64,000 bases of DNA. It comes from Anniella stebbinsi. Its lineage: Eukaryota; Chordata; Lepidosauria; Squamata; Anniellidae. The stretch's first letter is position 1, and each line of letters begins with the position of its first letter. Shown piece after piece: positions 1 through 11,575 of this stretch. The stretch is from contig JARDYH010000001.1 of assembly GCA_029215795.1 (NCBI GenBank), positions 401,735,154 through 401,799,153 on the forward strand. Reading direction: 5' to 3'. The position numbers and the translations under genes are program-made. The notes beneath the pieces were generated by a model. It was not told the origin of the DNA. It did no database searches and saw only the letters and a program-made list of their open reading frames with translations.

Positions 1-600
1 GTGCTTTTACAAAGTGGAGAAATTCACTTGAGAACACTGTTCGTTGAAAGATAGAAGTTTTATATTGCTAGCAATGTTTACAGGAAGATGGATGGGTACC
101 AGTACTAAGAACAAAGGGTTCTTTAATGTACTAGTTTCTCTTGAGCTGAGAATGCTTCAGGATTGGACCATGTTTCTTGCCAGGTATTAAATCGTCTAGT
201 TAAAGTTACCCATGTGGTTTGGTAGACTAGGTTGGTGACCTGGTAGCTAGGAAGGCATTTGCATATATCCAGAGATCCCAAGTATTCACATACTGCAGAA
301 GGACAACTCCTCTTTGAGTAGGTTTTAATAGAGGAAACCCACCTGTCCATGAACTTCAGTTACAACAAAGGCAGATAGTCTGTCATACTAACAGCAGGAT
401 CCTCTTCCTCCTAAAGTCCATGAGCTTCTTCCTCATGCAGCTTTTCCCTGAACAAAATGAATGTTATGCCAAGTGCTAGGCTGATGCCAATACAAACACA
501 AGACACAACCAGGATGTGGATAAAAGCCAGTATGGCTGAGCTTTTCAGTAATGTAGTTGTAACAATTTCCCATTAAACCCAACAGGACATGTTAGTTGTG
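1..600. other. Apparently unique intronic sequence, nothing recognised
   Basis: No repeat family, exon or clear regulatory motif was recognised in this stretch. Base composition is ordinary. Confidence 0.4.
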
Positions 601-618
601 GCTAGACTGCAATTCTAG

Positions 619-654
<36 letters not shown>
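619..654. repeat. (ATC)n microsatellite
   Basis: About twelve uninterrupted copies of the trinucleotide. The polyserine it encodes in one plus frame is only a by-product. Confidence 0.95.
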
Positions 655-656
<2 letters not shown>

Positions 657-659
657 TCA

Positions 660-2275
660 GAGGCAGCTTTAAAACACATGCACACACACCAAGGCATGTA
701 GAAACAATATATTACTGTTTGTTCGTTTGTTTTCCATATGTTTATCCTTTTCAGGCAATTGTTGCCTCCCAAAGCTGCTCATATCAATAAAAAAAAGGGG
801 GGTGAGAGGCCCTGCCATCATGGGTTTGTGCTCCTGATAGCAGGGACCCTATCCCCCAATTAGGTTCAGCACCTTGGATAGCTGCTTTAGAGTTCTGAAT
901 GAAACCCAGAATGGATCCTCAGCCCCACTGCAATCTGAGCCATCAGCCTCCACTTTCACAAACTAAAAAGGGGCACGCAAGCGGAAAGGGAGTAAAAGGA
1001 ATTGGAGGGAGGTCTGTTCTTCAAGGCCAGAACAAAACAGCGAGCGATAAGCAGGCACTGATAGCCGGTTTGGGCCAGTGTGGTCTTCTGTTACTGATGT
1101 TCTGACTTGAATAGCAATTGACGGCTCTTGTTCCTGTGGCCGATGGATGGGGCCAGAGTGTCCTTCTTCCTTGCTGCTGCAGTTCCAGGACCACTGTCAG
1201 TTGGAGCCGAGTGACACAGAAGGACCAGCGAAGTTCCTTGCTGCTCCTCCTCCTCTGGCTGACGGATGGGGCCGTGCTGGTTGATCTCTCCGGCAGACAG
1301 AGGGTGCCGCCTCCCTGTGGCCCTGGGTCCCCACGCTGATGGCAGGAGTCAGAGTGTGCCTCTCTCCACTCTCCAATTCCGGGGCAAAAGCAATATAAAT
1401 ATGAAGGCTATTAGAAGTGCCTGTGAAATGTTAGCCATCCCGTTGCGTTCCTTCCTTCCCACCCTCCGCAAACTATGTTTGCTATTCTGAAAACATCAGA
1501 GCCAGTTCATGCCGTGTCCTTCCTTACTTTCCCTGCCTTCGTTGGTATATTTATCTATCGTTCTCTTGCCCCCGTCCCAACTCTGTTGATAAGTGCCTTT
1601 CAGTTCCTCTGTCTCCTGCCCACCCTTGTCTTTTAAAAAGGACGTGGAACTCTCTTTCGGTAAACCAATATTTTTCTTAGCACTCCGAATATTTCTCACC
1701 TGCACGCCTGTGATGTAACACTATGTTTTGCTTACTTTCTTTTTGCCTTAGGGAGCTTTCTCTCCCCTCCCTCAACCCAGCCACTGCTACCCTCTGCTTT
1801 TAGTGGAGGAAATGAGAGAATTCCCTGTCAAAGGCGCTTTAGATATCTTGATCTCTTTGAAAAAAGCGATCAGATTTAGGGCGCGATCTCATGCGTGTTT
1901 AGAAAGAAAAAAGCCCTACATCTCCCAGTATTCTCCAGCCAACATGGGGAACTCTGGGAGAGAGTAGAACCTTTCTATCTAAACACACATAGGATTGTGG
2001 CCTTATTGTACAAATTTAGTATAGTTACCCCCATTGTGGGTTTGTTCCCCGGCCCCACTGTTTGCATAATGATCTGCAGTGCAGTGCGAATTGCTGTGTT
2101 ATTCGAACCTGCGGTGCACTGGTGGTGGCTTCTCACCCAGCCCACAACTCGTAGTGCAAGTCATGTGGGGTAGGGTGGTAAGAAGCTACCCTGCGGTGCC
2201 CTGTACCAGGTTCAGTGACATGGCAACCTGCACTGCATCATAGGTAATGATGCAAATTATGGCCGCATGACCAGC
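660..2275. other. Intronic sequence without recognised elements
   Basis: A mixed-composition segment. Around 1190-1340 it is slightly GC-rich with CTGCTGCTCC-type sequence, but no CpG cluster or exon structure was seen. No repeat family was recognised. Confidence 0.35.
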
Positions 2276-2284
2276 ACGCATGGG

Positions 2285-2675
2285 GCTGAGATTGAAAGAA
2301 CTGGGCATGCTTAACCTTGAGAAAGGAAGACCGAGGGGAGACATGATAGCACTCTTCAAGTGCTTGAAAGGTTGTCACACACAGGAGGGCCAGGATCTCT
2401 TCTCAATCAACCCAGAGTGCAGGACACAGAATAAGGGGCTCAAGTTACAGGAAGCCAGATTCCAGCTGGACATCAGGAAAAACTTCCTGACTGTTAGAGT
2501 AGTATGACAATGGAACCAATGACCTAGGGAGGTGGTGGGCTCTCCCACACGAGAGGCCTTCAAGAGGCAGCTGGACAGCCACCTGTCAGGGATGCTTTAA
2601 GGTGGATTCCTGCATTGAGCAGGGGGTTGGACTCAAAGGCCTTATAGACCCCTTCCAACTGTACTATTCTATGAT
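2285..2675 (+). repeat. CR1 LINE 3' end
   Basis: The sequence is the typical amniote CR1 3' segment (GGGAGACATGATAGC, GGCCAGGATCTCTTCTC, GGGCTCAAGTTACAGGAAGC, GACATCAGGAAAAACTTCCT). It ends at the CR1-type tail CTATTCTATGAT. Near-identical stretches recur at 23290, 56295 and, inverted, at 4870 and 43325, which confirms an interspersed family. It is 5' truncated, as is usual for CR1. Confidence 0.9.
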
Positions 2676-2847
2676 ACATGTATTTCATATGCATGTATTG
2701 AGATTAATATATGCAAATCTGTCTAGCCACATTTCCCCTTTTTTCTTTTGTCAAAATTTTATAATTAAAACATAAGTTCAAAAAAATCTCATCTGGAGGG
2801 TGCCAGATAGGAGAAAGCGGTCCCTAGTGTATTACACGACCTTGGGA

Positions 2848-2962
2848 AACCAGTCTTGCAGATGTTTTGGCCTACAATTTGATAATCTGGCTCCATTGAC
2901 TATGCAGGCCGGGGCTGATAGGAGTTATAGGCCAAAACATCTGATGGGCCACAAGTTGCCCT
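2848..2962. mobile_element. Palindromic MITE, CAGATGTTTTGG family
   Basis: The arms are GCAGATGTTTTGGCCTACAA on the left and its approximate inverse, GGCCAAAACATCTGATGGGC, on the right, about 115 bases overall. The same inverted-arm design recurs at 4672, 5448, 9783, 9912, 10585, 24955, 43898 and 46405. This indicates a small non-autonomous DNA element family common in squamates. Confidence 0.7.
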
Positions 2963-3464
2963 GATGGAGAGGGAAGAAGAGCACTTTCGCACGTCTGCAG
3001 CCATTGCACGTGTGACAGCGTTATCGTGGATTTAGTAAGTTAGTCACGCGAGCTGCTTTGTGGGGGGTATGTTTTCCCTCTTTCGCCACAGAGCAGCTGT
3101 GAAGACTTTAAACGAGACAGCTAACTTGGCAATCATCCTTGATTTCTGTGTGTTCTTCTGACATCAGAGTGATAGGTTTCCCCCCACTATATCTGTCATT
3201 AGAAGCTCCCTCCGCAGAATCTTGTAGTGTACACACTCTGGAAGATGACAGCGTCTAGAGAGGCTCAATGTTTGACAAGTTTCAGCTTTCCCTATTTTCC
3301 TCCCTCCCGGAAATGTCTGTCTGTCTAATAATTCAGGCTTGTTCAAAGCTTAACTTTGGCTGCATTGGAGGGCATGGACTTACCCGTTCTGCCTCCTCTT
3401 GCCTGAGATCTCACTGGGTGGCCCAATCCTGGCTGGCAGCCTAGGGTGGGCTATTTATCACCAC

Positions 3465-3735
3465 CATTTTGCCAGCTTTGAAAGGGAATTGGGCAAATTC
3501 ATGGAGGAGAAGGCCATTAGTGGCTATTAGTCCTGATGGCTATGTTCTACCTCCATTATCCGAGGCAGTAAGCCTGTGTGCACCAGTTGCTGGGGAACAT
3601 GGGCAGGAGGGTGCTGTTGCACCAGGTCCTGCCTCGTTGGCCCTTGGTCAAAAGCTGGTTGGTCACTGTGTGAACCGAGTGCTGGACTAGATGGAGTCTT
3701 GGTCTGATCCAGCAGGACTCTTATGTTCTTATAAC
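3465..3735 (+). repeat. Interspersed repeat, GGGGAACATGGG/GATCCAGCA family
   Basis: Shares long blocks with 5815-5980, 23690-23860 and 28605-28855: GGAGGAGAAGGCCAT, CACCAGTTGCTGGGGAACAT, GTGTGAACCGAGTGCTGGA, GATCCAGCA, CTTATGTTCTTA. An inverted fragment lies at 46935-47045. It is a retroposon-like family of uncertain class, possibly the 3' end of a CR1-group LINE. Confidence 0.75.
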
Positions 3736-4087
3736 CAAAAAAGAGGAAATGCATTCCCCAAAACTTGCAAAACATTTGCACATGCAAATATATTTGTATA
3801 GGTGCACATGTAGAAATGGTTACTATAATTTAAACAGAAATCTTGGCGTCTGCTATCCCTAGATGAGACAGATCTTCTAGTCTGGCCAGGAGTGTGGGGT
3901 AGGGGTGGGGAGAGAAGGATTGTTTTGGAAATGACAGGCCAGAAGCAATCTCAGGAAGGCTCTGCTGATGCGATTTGGAATTGTGTGAAATTTTTATAGT
4001 TGATATTTTTGTTTTTAACGTGAGGCTGCTTTAGATGCTTTGGGTATTTTATATAGAGAAGTGGGGTATGTACATATTGAAATGCAT

Positions 4088-4118
4088 ACAATAATAACAA
4101 TAACAATAATAATAATTG
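4088..4118. repeat. (AAT/AAC)n microsatellite
   Basis: An imperfect trinucleotide run mixing AAT and AAC units. Confidence 0.85.
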
Positions 4119-4671
4119 CATTTGTAATTGTCTCATTTCTTTGAAGCTTCGCTATCATTGTCCTCTGCCCTCTAGATAATTTTGTGCGATACTTAGATGC
4201 AACAACGTCAACAAAACATCAGCGAAAGCAAGGCTTTGATTCATCCTCTGGACCTCAGGGCTCCTGTCTGCTGGGATGTCAAAGCGGAGTGACGTAGCTA
4301 TCAAAGCAAGTTTCACCATCCCATCACCCCTCCAGCCCCCCCCCCCCACTTTGCCCCTCTGGTACCCCTTTGATTCCTCTTGACACACGGCCACACAAGG
4401 GGAACCCACAGGAAACCCTGTGTGCTCGAGGGATTAGTGTTGCGAGTGAAGGAACTGTCCTGAGGAATGCAGTTCCAGATCTCCCGCATGTACCGCCAAG
4501 GGGCATCCTTTTGGCGAGACATCTTGGGCGCCCTTGATCTCCCTGCTGACAGAAATCCTCTGCCTGGAGCAGTTAGCAAGGTGGCTCTTCTGGCAAAAGG
4601 GAGGGAGGGAAGGGTTGGATGGCAGCTCATTTAAAATGGGATACCAAGAGCCTGCAGTTGACGTAGATGGG

Positions 4672-4778
4672 CCTTCCCTAACCTGGCGCCCTCCCAATTG
4701 TGTTGGACTACAACTCCCATCACCGACAGCTATGGCAAGGAATGATGGGAGTTGTAGTTCAGCACCTCTGGAGGGCTC
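4672..4778. mobile_element. Palindromic MITE, CAACTCCCATCA family
   Basis: Left arm GGACTACAACTCCCATCA, right arm ATGATGGGAGTTGTAGTTCA, inverse of each other around a short spacer. Same family as the element at 2848. Confidence 0.75.
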
Positions 4779-4867
4779 ATCTAGAGGCAGGAGGACAAGC
4801 AGTGTCTTTTAGAGCTCACGTAATGGAGGACCAAGGAATGTAAACTGTGAGCTGGGTTTGAACGTTG

Positions 4868-5160
4868 AATCATAGGCAGAATCATAGAATAGTAGAATTG
4901 GAAGGGGCCTATAAGGCCATTGAGTCCAACCCCTTGCTCAGTGCAGGAATCTACCTTAAAGTATCCCTGACAGATGGTTGTCCAACTGCCTCTTGGATGC
5001 CTCTAATGTGGGAGAGCCCACCACTTCCCTAGGCCATTGGTTCCACTGTCGTACTGCTCTAACAGTCAGGGAGTTTTTCCTGATGTCCAGCCGGAATCTG
5101 GCTTCCTGTAACTTGAACCCATTATTCCGCGTCCTGCACCCTGGGTTGATCAAGAAGAGA
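4868..5160 (-). repeat. CR1 LINE 3' end
   Basis: Begins on the plus strand with ATCATAGAATAGTAGAATTGG, the inverse of the CR1 tail, and continues through the same 3' segment as the copy at 2285. It ends at AAGAAGAGATCC. Confidence 0.9.
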
Positions 5161-5164
5161 TCCG

Positions 5165-5410
5165 GGCCATGGGCTGTAGCTCAGCTAGCTGAACACATGC
5201 TTTGCATGTAAATGGACTCAGAGCCTATCTACACTACTGCTTTAAAATGCTTTAAAATGGTTTATAACAGTGACAACTGTTGGGGCCCAGGACTCACTCC
5301 ATATACAGTTTTCAAAGTGTTGTATCCTGCTTGGTGTAGATAGGTCCTCAGTTTCTCTTTTCTTGGCCTCTCCAGGTAGGGCTGAGAAAAATGTCTGAAA
5401 CCCTGGAGCC
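5165..5410 (+). repeat. tRNA-derived SINE split by a MITE
   Basis: The head GGGCTGTAGCTCAGCTAGCT at 5165 resembles a tRNA A-box region. The SINE body CTCCAGGTAGGGCTGAG resumes at about 5371. Between them sits the MITE at 5220-5348, so the SINE was present first. A is the better-preserved comparison copy at 50930. Confidence 0.65.
5220..5348 (-). mobile_element. MITE with GAGCCTATCTACAC / GTGTAGATAGGTCC ends
   Basis: The terminal inverted repeats are CCTATCTACAC and GTGTAGATAGG. The internal sequence (TTTAAAATGCTTTAAAATGG, CTGTATATGG inverse, GGGGCCC) matches the copy at 13460-13600 in the opposite orientation. It is inserted in a SINE. Confidence 0.75.
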
Positions 5411-5447
5411 CCGGTGCCAGTTGGTGTGAAGAATAATACTCTAGGTC

Positions 5448-5575
5448 AACTTTCCTCAACATGGCACCCTCCAGATGTTTTGGACATCAACTCTTATCAT
5501 CCTCAGCCAACATATGGCCAATGGCCAGGCCTGCTGGGAATTGTAGTACAAAACACTTGGAAGACACCAGGTTGG
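5448..5575. mobile_element. Palindromic MITE, CCAGATGTTTTGG family
   Basis: Left arm CCTCCAGATGTTTTGGACAT, right arm AATTGTAGTACAAAACACTTGG, with ACCAGGTTGGG closing. Member of the family described at 2848. Confidence 0.65.
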
Positions 5576-5814
5576 GAGAGGATGAACTAGATGGACCAGT
5601 GGTCAGACTTGATGGAGGGCAGCTCCTTGTGCTCCTCTGCAGCTGTTTTCCTGGCCCCCACTATACCCCCAGCGGTGCAATTGTGGGATGAAAGCACTGA
5701 TAATGGTGCTGCAACATTTAATCCTTCACTGGGGGCCAAAACAGACGTTATTGTAAATCAATATCAGCAGCTACATCTTTTTCATTTTTACTGTAGAGTA
5801 GTCACAGCAGGCCT

Positions 5815-5980
5815 GATCCAGTTTTTACCCCCCAGTTGCTGGGGAACATGGGTGGGAGGGTGCTGTTGCACCATGTCCCATTTTGTTGATCCCTGGTCAA
5901 CAGCTGGTTGGCCACTGTGTGAACCGAGTGCTGGACTAGATGGACCCTCGTCTGATCCAGCATGGCACTTCTTAAGTTCT
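5815..5980 (+). repeat. GGGGAACATGGG/GATCCAGCA family repeat
   Basis: Contains CCAGTTGCTGGGGAACATGG, CCACTGTGTGAACCGAGTGC and GTCTGATCCAGCATGGC, as in the copy at 3465. 5' truncated. Confidence 0.75.
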
Positions 5981-5982
5981 TA

Positions 5983-6090
5983 TGTTTTGGATCACAACTC
6001 CCAGCATTCCTGACCATTGGCTGTACCAGCTGAGACCGATGAGTGTTGAATTCCCAAATATCTGGAGGGCATCAGTTTGGGCAAGTCTGT
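5983..6090. mobile_element. Degraded palindromic MITE, CAACTCCCAGCATTCC family
   Basis: Left part GGATCACAACTCCCAGCATT, right part AATATCTGGAGGGCATCAGT. This is the same design as 2848 but more diverged. Confidence 0.5.
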
Positions 6091-6091
6091 T

Positions 6092-6228
6092 CTGCATACA
6101 GAAGATCCCAGGTTCAATACCCGGCAGCATCTCCAGGTAGGGCTGAGAAAACACCTGCCTGAAACCCTGGAAAATGTTGACAATACAACGAAGGTCCGAC
6201 TCAGTGCAAGGCAGCTCCCTATGTTCTA
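6092..6228 (+). repeat. tRNA-derived SINE, 5' degraded
   Basis: Contains the B-box-like GGTTCAATACC and the SINE body CTCCAGGTAGGGCTGAG, CTGCCTGAAACCCTGG and GGCAGCTCCCTATGTTCT. Same family as 50930. Confidence 0.75.
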
Positions 6229-6229
6229 A

Positions 6230-7557
6230 ACTTTTCTATCGGTCAAGAACGTTGTCATTTTCTCTTTGCAGGGATCAGCTTTCTAAATTTAGTCTCCCTC
6301 TGTGTGTGTGTTGTTTTTGCAATTTACGAGCGCGCGTTTCTACATGCTCTGTCTTGCCAAAGCTGAAACAGAAGCCAACGGGTTGACATGAGTAAGAGGT
6401 TTAAAAAACACAGCATCTGGCTTAGCATGCCTCGGCAGTGGGAGGCGGTTGATTGATTACCCAAAATTCCCTTTCATGCATGCCTGGTGTAACCAGGTAC
6501 AAGTAGGTTTCGATGTTTTCCCCCTGAAGGCTGTCATGTCGGGATGGGTTTGCAAAGATCAGCCTAAGATTTCTTTGCTGTTTAGATCGATCCAAACAGC
6601 TTGCATTGGGTTGGACTGATTCTAGGGTAGTCGTGTGTCCTCTTTTAGAGAGCCCATCCTCTATTTGAAGGTCTGTCCTGTCTTAACTCTGGCTCAAAGA
6701 TAAAGAAACATACAACCTGTTGCCCATCGAGAGTAGCACCTGAGCTACAGACTGAAAACACAGGTACGTGGCTCATCTGGCCACAATCTTCCATACTATG
6801 GCGAGATGTACTGTATTCCTGTTTAAATTCTAATTATTATTTCTAGATTTGCATCTATACCTACAAATTAACAAATTAAAATGTTATGCAAATCACCATC
6901 CCACTTTGTCTTTTTTTCTTTTTCTTTTGGTGATGCATTTCCTTTTCTTTTTTTTGGCCACCCTACCTGATCCCATGAACAGGACCAATGAAAATGAAAA
7001 TGAGCAATGACTTTAAGACTAATTACCAGATTGGCTGAAAGGGGCTAGACAACTGATAATGATCAGAGTACTGTGGGGATGGAGTTCCTTTCAGTCTTGT
7101 TTGTCCTGGAGTTCTGCAAAAACTGTCTTTACACTTGTGGTAAGCTTCCTATGTTTTGTAAATAATTATTTTGTGAATTAATGAAATGTGAAATGAGATT
7201 TTAAATACTTTTTCAAAGGTAAGTTTACAAGGACTTGCTGTTACCACTAGAAGAGTGGACGGGTGCAACCCACAACAGCTGATTTAAGATGGACCAGAAA
7301 TGTTTTTCTCCCAAGAACTCAAAATCTGCAGATATGGACTTGATAAAGGCAGCTTGTTGAAACAGCTTTTGATTGGCACGCTGTTGTTATGGACATACAT
7401 ACGAATCATTCCTGGTAATATACACGTTGGTCGTATAGTTGTGAACTAATATTGGGATTTGTGGTTGTTGGATATCGTCTTGAAACTCCTAGTTGTGAAG
7501 TACTCTAGCTGCTTAGAATACATCAACTGTTGGCTGCCTCTGAAATGGGGCGGTAAG
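6230..7557. other. Intronic sequence without recognised elements
   Basis: Ordinary composition. It includes a GT-rich patch near 6300 and T-rich stretches near 6900-6950. No exon, gene or named repeat was supported. Confidence 0.35.
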
Positions 7558-7970
7558 TAGGGATGTGTATCGTATCGTTAAAATATATGATAACGATACG
7601 ATAAGGTTGTTATCGTGCATGTTTTTAACAATGACGATACTATAGAAAATCCTATGATAATCATAGGAGACGATAATTTTCGGGCAATTTTATCATTTTA
7701 TCGGACTGCCATCTAAATATACCTATAACTTCTGTATTTTAAAAGTTAGAGGATTGAAACTTGGTCACAGTGCTTCTTGGGTATGCCTAAGTATGTGTAT
7801 GAAATTTGAGATCGATCCCTCCAACCCTCAATTTTATATTAATTTTTTAAAGATCATTTCCGTTTTGACAGGTCTGGCGAGCTGTCATTCTGATCTGTCA
7901 GAACGGAAATGAACTTTAATAAATTCATATAAAACCGAGAGTTGGAGGGATTGATCTCAAATTTGGCACA
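7558..7970 (+). mobile_element. Truncated hAT-like element with internal inverted repeat
   Basis: Starts with TAGGGATGTGTATCGTATCG, the same first ten bases as the complete element at 53817. The internal arms at 7801-7871 and 7895-7966 are inverse (ATCGATCCCTCCAACCCTCA against GAGTTGGAGGGATTGATCTC), around a 23-base loop. The expected right terminus is missing, so no target duplication can be read. Confidence 0.6.
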
Positions 7971-8014
7971 TATGTTCCCTCCCTCCCCCCAAATAATTTC
8001 TTTGTATTTCTGCA

Positions 8015-8085
8015 ATCTCATTTATTTCTTCATTTCTTATATTTTTGTACTGCCCAATAGCCGAAGCTCTCTCCCAGGCATGCTG
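8015..8085 (-). repeat. LINE (L2-like) 3' tail fragment
   Basis: CTGCCCAATAGCCGAAGCTCT is the inverse of the recurrent LINE 3' end motif also seen at 58690. Short and diverged. Confidence 0.45.
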
Positions 8086-8109
8086 ATACCTCTTGCTCGT
8101 TTCTTGATA

Positions 8110-9780
8110 GCCCTGTTTTGGCTGCATCCCTGTCAGTATTTGGCATCCAGCACTCAGCACCTGAGTCCAGTATTAGAAGGAGCGAAGGAACAATAGAGAC
8201 TTTGAATGGGTTGGTTCTACTTTGGGGGAAAAGACCAGGACCTCCCAAACCCAGGGAGAAATTCCAATAAGGAAAGTTTTGGAAGCAGCCTTAGGTTGTT
8301 TTAGGAGGTCTTTGGGTAGGAAGTCTGGGTCATATGACTTGCATCTGTTGCAGAGCAGGCTTTGACTGAGCAATATTCCACTAAATTTTACAGGAGGTTC
8401 AGGTGACATCCCATGTTTTCCGACCACTTCTGCCATGTTTTTTTTTCTTATTGGAAAAAAAAATCGTTAAGGAAAAAGGAGAATTAGATGGAACATCTGG
8501 ACTATGTCTTTGGAGCCTTTGTGCAAGGAGCTTTCTGGATGCCCCTTAGCCTTTGCCCGTAACATGGTGGCAATAAGGTCTTGTTTGCATTAGAGACCTT
8601 GACGATTCTCAAGCTCCCAAATTTGATGACAAGTTCTGTATTTTAGAACTGCTCCCCCAACCCTGGTCATCGTAAAATCACCCTGGCCACACCTAACTGT
8701 AAATAAAACCCCGTCGTTTAGATTTTAATAGGTAGTTTTTGGCTATAGGACAACCTCTCTGGAGATGCGCATACATGCATGCTTGGCAGGGCTTGCTTCA
8801 TGAGGTAAATGCTCACACCATCCAGCGCCCCCTCCTGTGCCCCCTTGTGCCTCTTTGAGTTTGTAATGGGGTATTAATGAACCATGCCGAAAGAACGGTG
8901 AACTGTGGGGGTAGGGAACGTGGAGTGTAGGAGCACCCTTGGCTTGAGCTGTTGTCTGGAAGGCCAGAAATTTGGGGCTTCTTTTCTGCAGGTTCTGCAA
9001 GCGCCTCTGATCAAAGCTACGGGCCAGTAACTCCTTTAGCTCTGCGGTTGCAGGCAAGCAGTGGAGAACGTCGCTTTGCCCTCTGCAATCCACGTGAGAA
9101 ATCGAGTTGACGAACTAATAAACTACGTTTCTGCCACCCCCTGAAGCCTTTTATTGCAATGACCTCTGATGTAGTGGTCTTTGGTTGGATCCTTTGGAGA
9201 CTGAATGAAGTAGGTGGTCTCTCAAGACAGGTGGGGAAGCAAAGAGACGTGGGCATTGAATAGGGAGGTGTACATTTTCGGAAAGCTTTTCATTGATTGT
9301 GCGCTTGGAAACTCTCTTTCAGTCTGAGGGCCGAATTTCATTTCCAGTGGTGGGTGGGAGCAAAGGCAAAAGGGGAGGAGCTGTAATACCAGCCTATTTT
9401 AGCTTCAAGCTCTTACTGCCAGTAACTAAGACTTAGGAGAGGAATTTCAACCTTATAACATGGGGAAAGAACAATGCAAACACCAGGAATACCAATCAAT
9501 GGGTTCATTTTATGAATGGGAGGATACCCCCACAAGGCAGCCATTTTGTGAGAGTGCCTGTGATTCTCAAAATTCCAAAGGTGCCCACAGACCCAAGAAG
9601 GTTGGGGAGCCTACTTTTCTATCTGGGCTAATAGGCATCGATAGTTGCCTTCTCCTCTTCCTCTGCCATGAATTTGTGTCCTCCCCTGTTGAAACCTTCT
9701 CTGGCAGTGACCATCAGTGCATCTTGTGGTAGCAAATGCCATAAATTACTGAACCTCTTTGTAAAGCAGGGATAGACAGA
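8110..9780. other. Intronic sequence, nothing recognised apart from a weak CTCF-like motif
   Basis: No repeat family or exon could be supported. A 116-codon minus-strand frame at 8743-9093 has no recognisable domain. Confidence 0.35.
8822..8839 (-). promoter_or_regulatory. Possible CTCF-like motif
   Basis: On the minus strand the sequence reads CACAGGAGGGGGCGCTGG. It fits the AGGGGGCGCT half of the vertebrate CTCF motif well but departs in the CCA part. A motif match by eye only. Confidence 0.3.
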
Positions 9781-9782
9781 AA

Positions 9783-9895
9783 GTAGAGCTCCAGATGTTC
9801 TGGACTTCAACTCCCAGCATTCCTTTAATTTCCAGCTGTTGAGGGCTTCTGAGAGTTGAAGTCCAAAACATCTGGAGACCTTCCTTCTGCTCACC
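9783..9895. mobile_element. Palindromic MITE
   Basis: Left arm GAGCTCCAGATGTTCTGGAC, right arm GTCCAAAACATCTGGAGACC, with CAACTCCCAGCATTCC inside. Family of 2848. Confidence 0.75.
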
Positions 9896-9911
9896 TCTGG
9901 CGTATACCAGC

Positions 9912-10045
9912 GGTGGGCAACTTGTGGCCCTCCAGATGTTTTGGCCTACATCTCTCATCAGCTTTAGCCCACATAGCTAATGATAAGGGATCAAGGGAGT
10001 TGTAGGCCAAAACATCTGGTAGGCCAGATGTTTTGCCACACCTGG
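9912..10045. mobile_element. Palindromic MITE
   Basis: Left arm GGCCCTCCAGATGTTTTGGC, right arm GGCCAAAACATCTGGTAGGC. It lies directly next to the preceding copy, giving two elements in tandem. Confidence 0.75.
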
Positions 10046-10584
10046 TGTAAAGCATGCAGACCTGCTTACCTGGCATCAGATCTGTTTGGCGGGGGCTTGC
10101 GTGTGTGGAAGGGACATGCAGTCATGCTAGTCCTCATGCAGTCAAAACATTTTCAGCCTGCTCAAATGTTTTGACATTTCGGCTTGCTTGCGAACCAGGT
10201 ATGCCTGCTTTGGATGAATAACCTGACTGCATTGCCGAGACAAACACTTAGCTGTCAAGTGATGGGGCCAGCTCTCTGGGGCGGTGGCCCAACACAACGT
10301 GATATGCAACAGTGAAGTTGCCGTGCCATCGCTTGCAAAGTATCTGAATGGAGGCGGATCATGAGGGGTGTTGTCACCTCTTTTCTCAAACCGGCTCTAA
10401 TATATTTGTACACAAACTAGGTGTGAGGCTGCTGGAGGGCGAGACCTCAGCCTTGGAGGAAAGAGCTCCAATCTCCTCCTTCTGAAATGTTCACAAAATG
10501 GAAGTTTTCAAAGTTAGCAGCCATCTTTTCCTTTGAATTCGCAACCGTGTAATACTTGGAAGTATGGCCGTGTCTTCCCAGCCG

Positions 10585-10705
10585 ACTCCCCCTTCAGATG
10601 TATTGGGCTACAATCCCCACAATCCCCAGCCCACAGGCCATTGGCCACAGAGGCTGGGGATAATGGGCACTGTAGTCTGACACATCGGGAGGGTGCTGGG
10701 TTGGA
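10585..10705. mobile_element. Palindromic MITE
   Basis: Left arm CCCCCTTCAGATGTATTGGG, right arm CACTGTAGTCTGACACATCG. It carries the internal CAATCCCCA/TGGGGATAATGGGC inversion. Diverged member of the family. Confidence 0.6.
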
Positions 10706-11189
10706 GAAGGCCGTTCTATCCATGAAGATACCAACTCCAAATGTTACTGGAAGTGCTTCTAAGTGTGACTCATAAGGAAGGAGTTGGGAGAAAAAAAGAT
10801 ATATAATGAAAGACATGAGGTATAATGGCTGGAGGAAACCAGGGACTTTTTAACACACAGTTAATATACTTCTGACATGTGGAGGCATGAAGCAGTTACC
10901 TGACAAAAGCATTTGGAGGACGTGAGGTGCTCCATCCCCCTATCCCCTGTGGTCGTCTTTTCCCAACCGTGTCGCTATTCAGAAGGCTCGTTCTTGTGTA
11001 TCTCTCCTTGCTTGCCCTGGGGAGACTGAGCAATTGAGACTCACTTGTCAAGGTGGGATGGTGGTGGAGAGAGGGGCCAAATTCAGAATCTTGACAAAGA
11101 GTTTATACCAAAGTCAATATTTCTGAACCTACAAAGAGCAGATTTTCTGTGGTAGTGACACTGACTTGTCATGGCTTCCACTTAGAGGA

Positions 11190-11575
11190 GTATCGGATGT
11201 GCAGCTGGGGCCGGCTTTTGAGGCAGCATCCCTTAGAACCACCTGGAGAGACCATTTTCAGAGATGCCGCCACCAAATGAGGTGCTCTGGGAGGTTATTA
11301 GAGTGAGGGCCTTCTCGGTGGTAGACCCTGGGTTGCTGACCACGTTACGGCCTTTTTGGCACTAGATGAAGACCTCTTCATTTCCCCAGGCTTTTCGATC
11401 TTAATATCTTGGCATTGTTAATCTCCTGTTTTTGCTTTTATTTTGTCCCACGTTGTTTCTACTGTTAGACTTTGTTTCTATTCTCCTTTTTTAGATGCTT
11501 TTACATTTGTCACTCTGAAGTTCCCGGTGAATCTTCAAGTATATAAATATTGCCAATAAAACGAATGAAAAGATT
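11190..11575 (+). repeat. L2-clade LINE 3' end
   Basis: Diverged copy. GTGAGGGCCTTCTCGGTGGT encodes the usual C-terminal reverse transcriptase signature region (RAFS-type). A CTTCATTTCCCCAGGCTTTT stretch and an A-rich end near ATATTGCCAATAAAACG follow. Confidence 0.55.

Noticed and set aside
596..790. Polyserine-containing small protein
   Set aside because: Produced by an (ATC)n microsatellite read in one frame.
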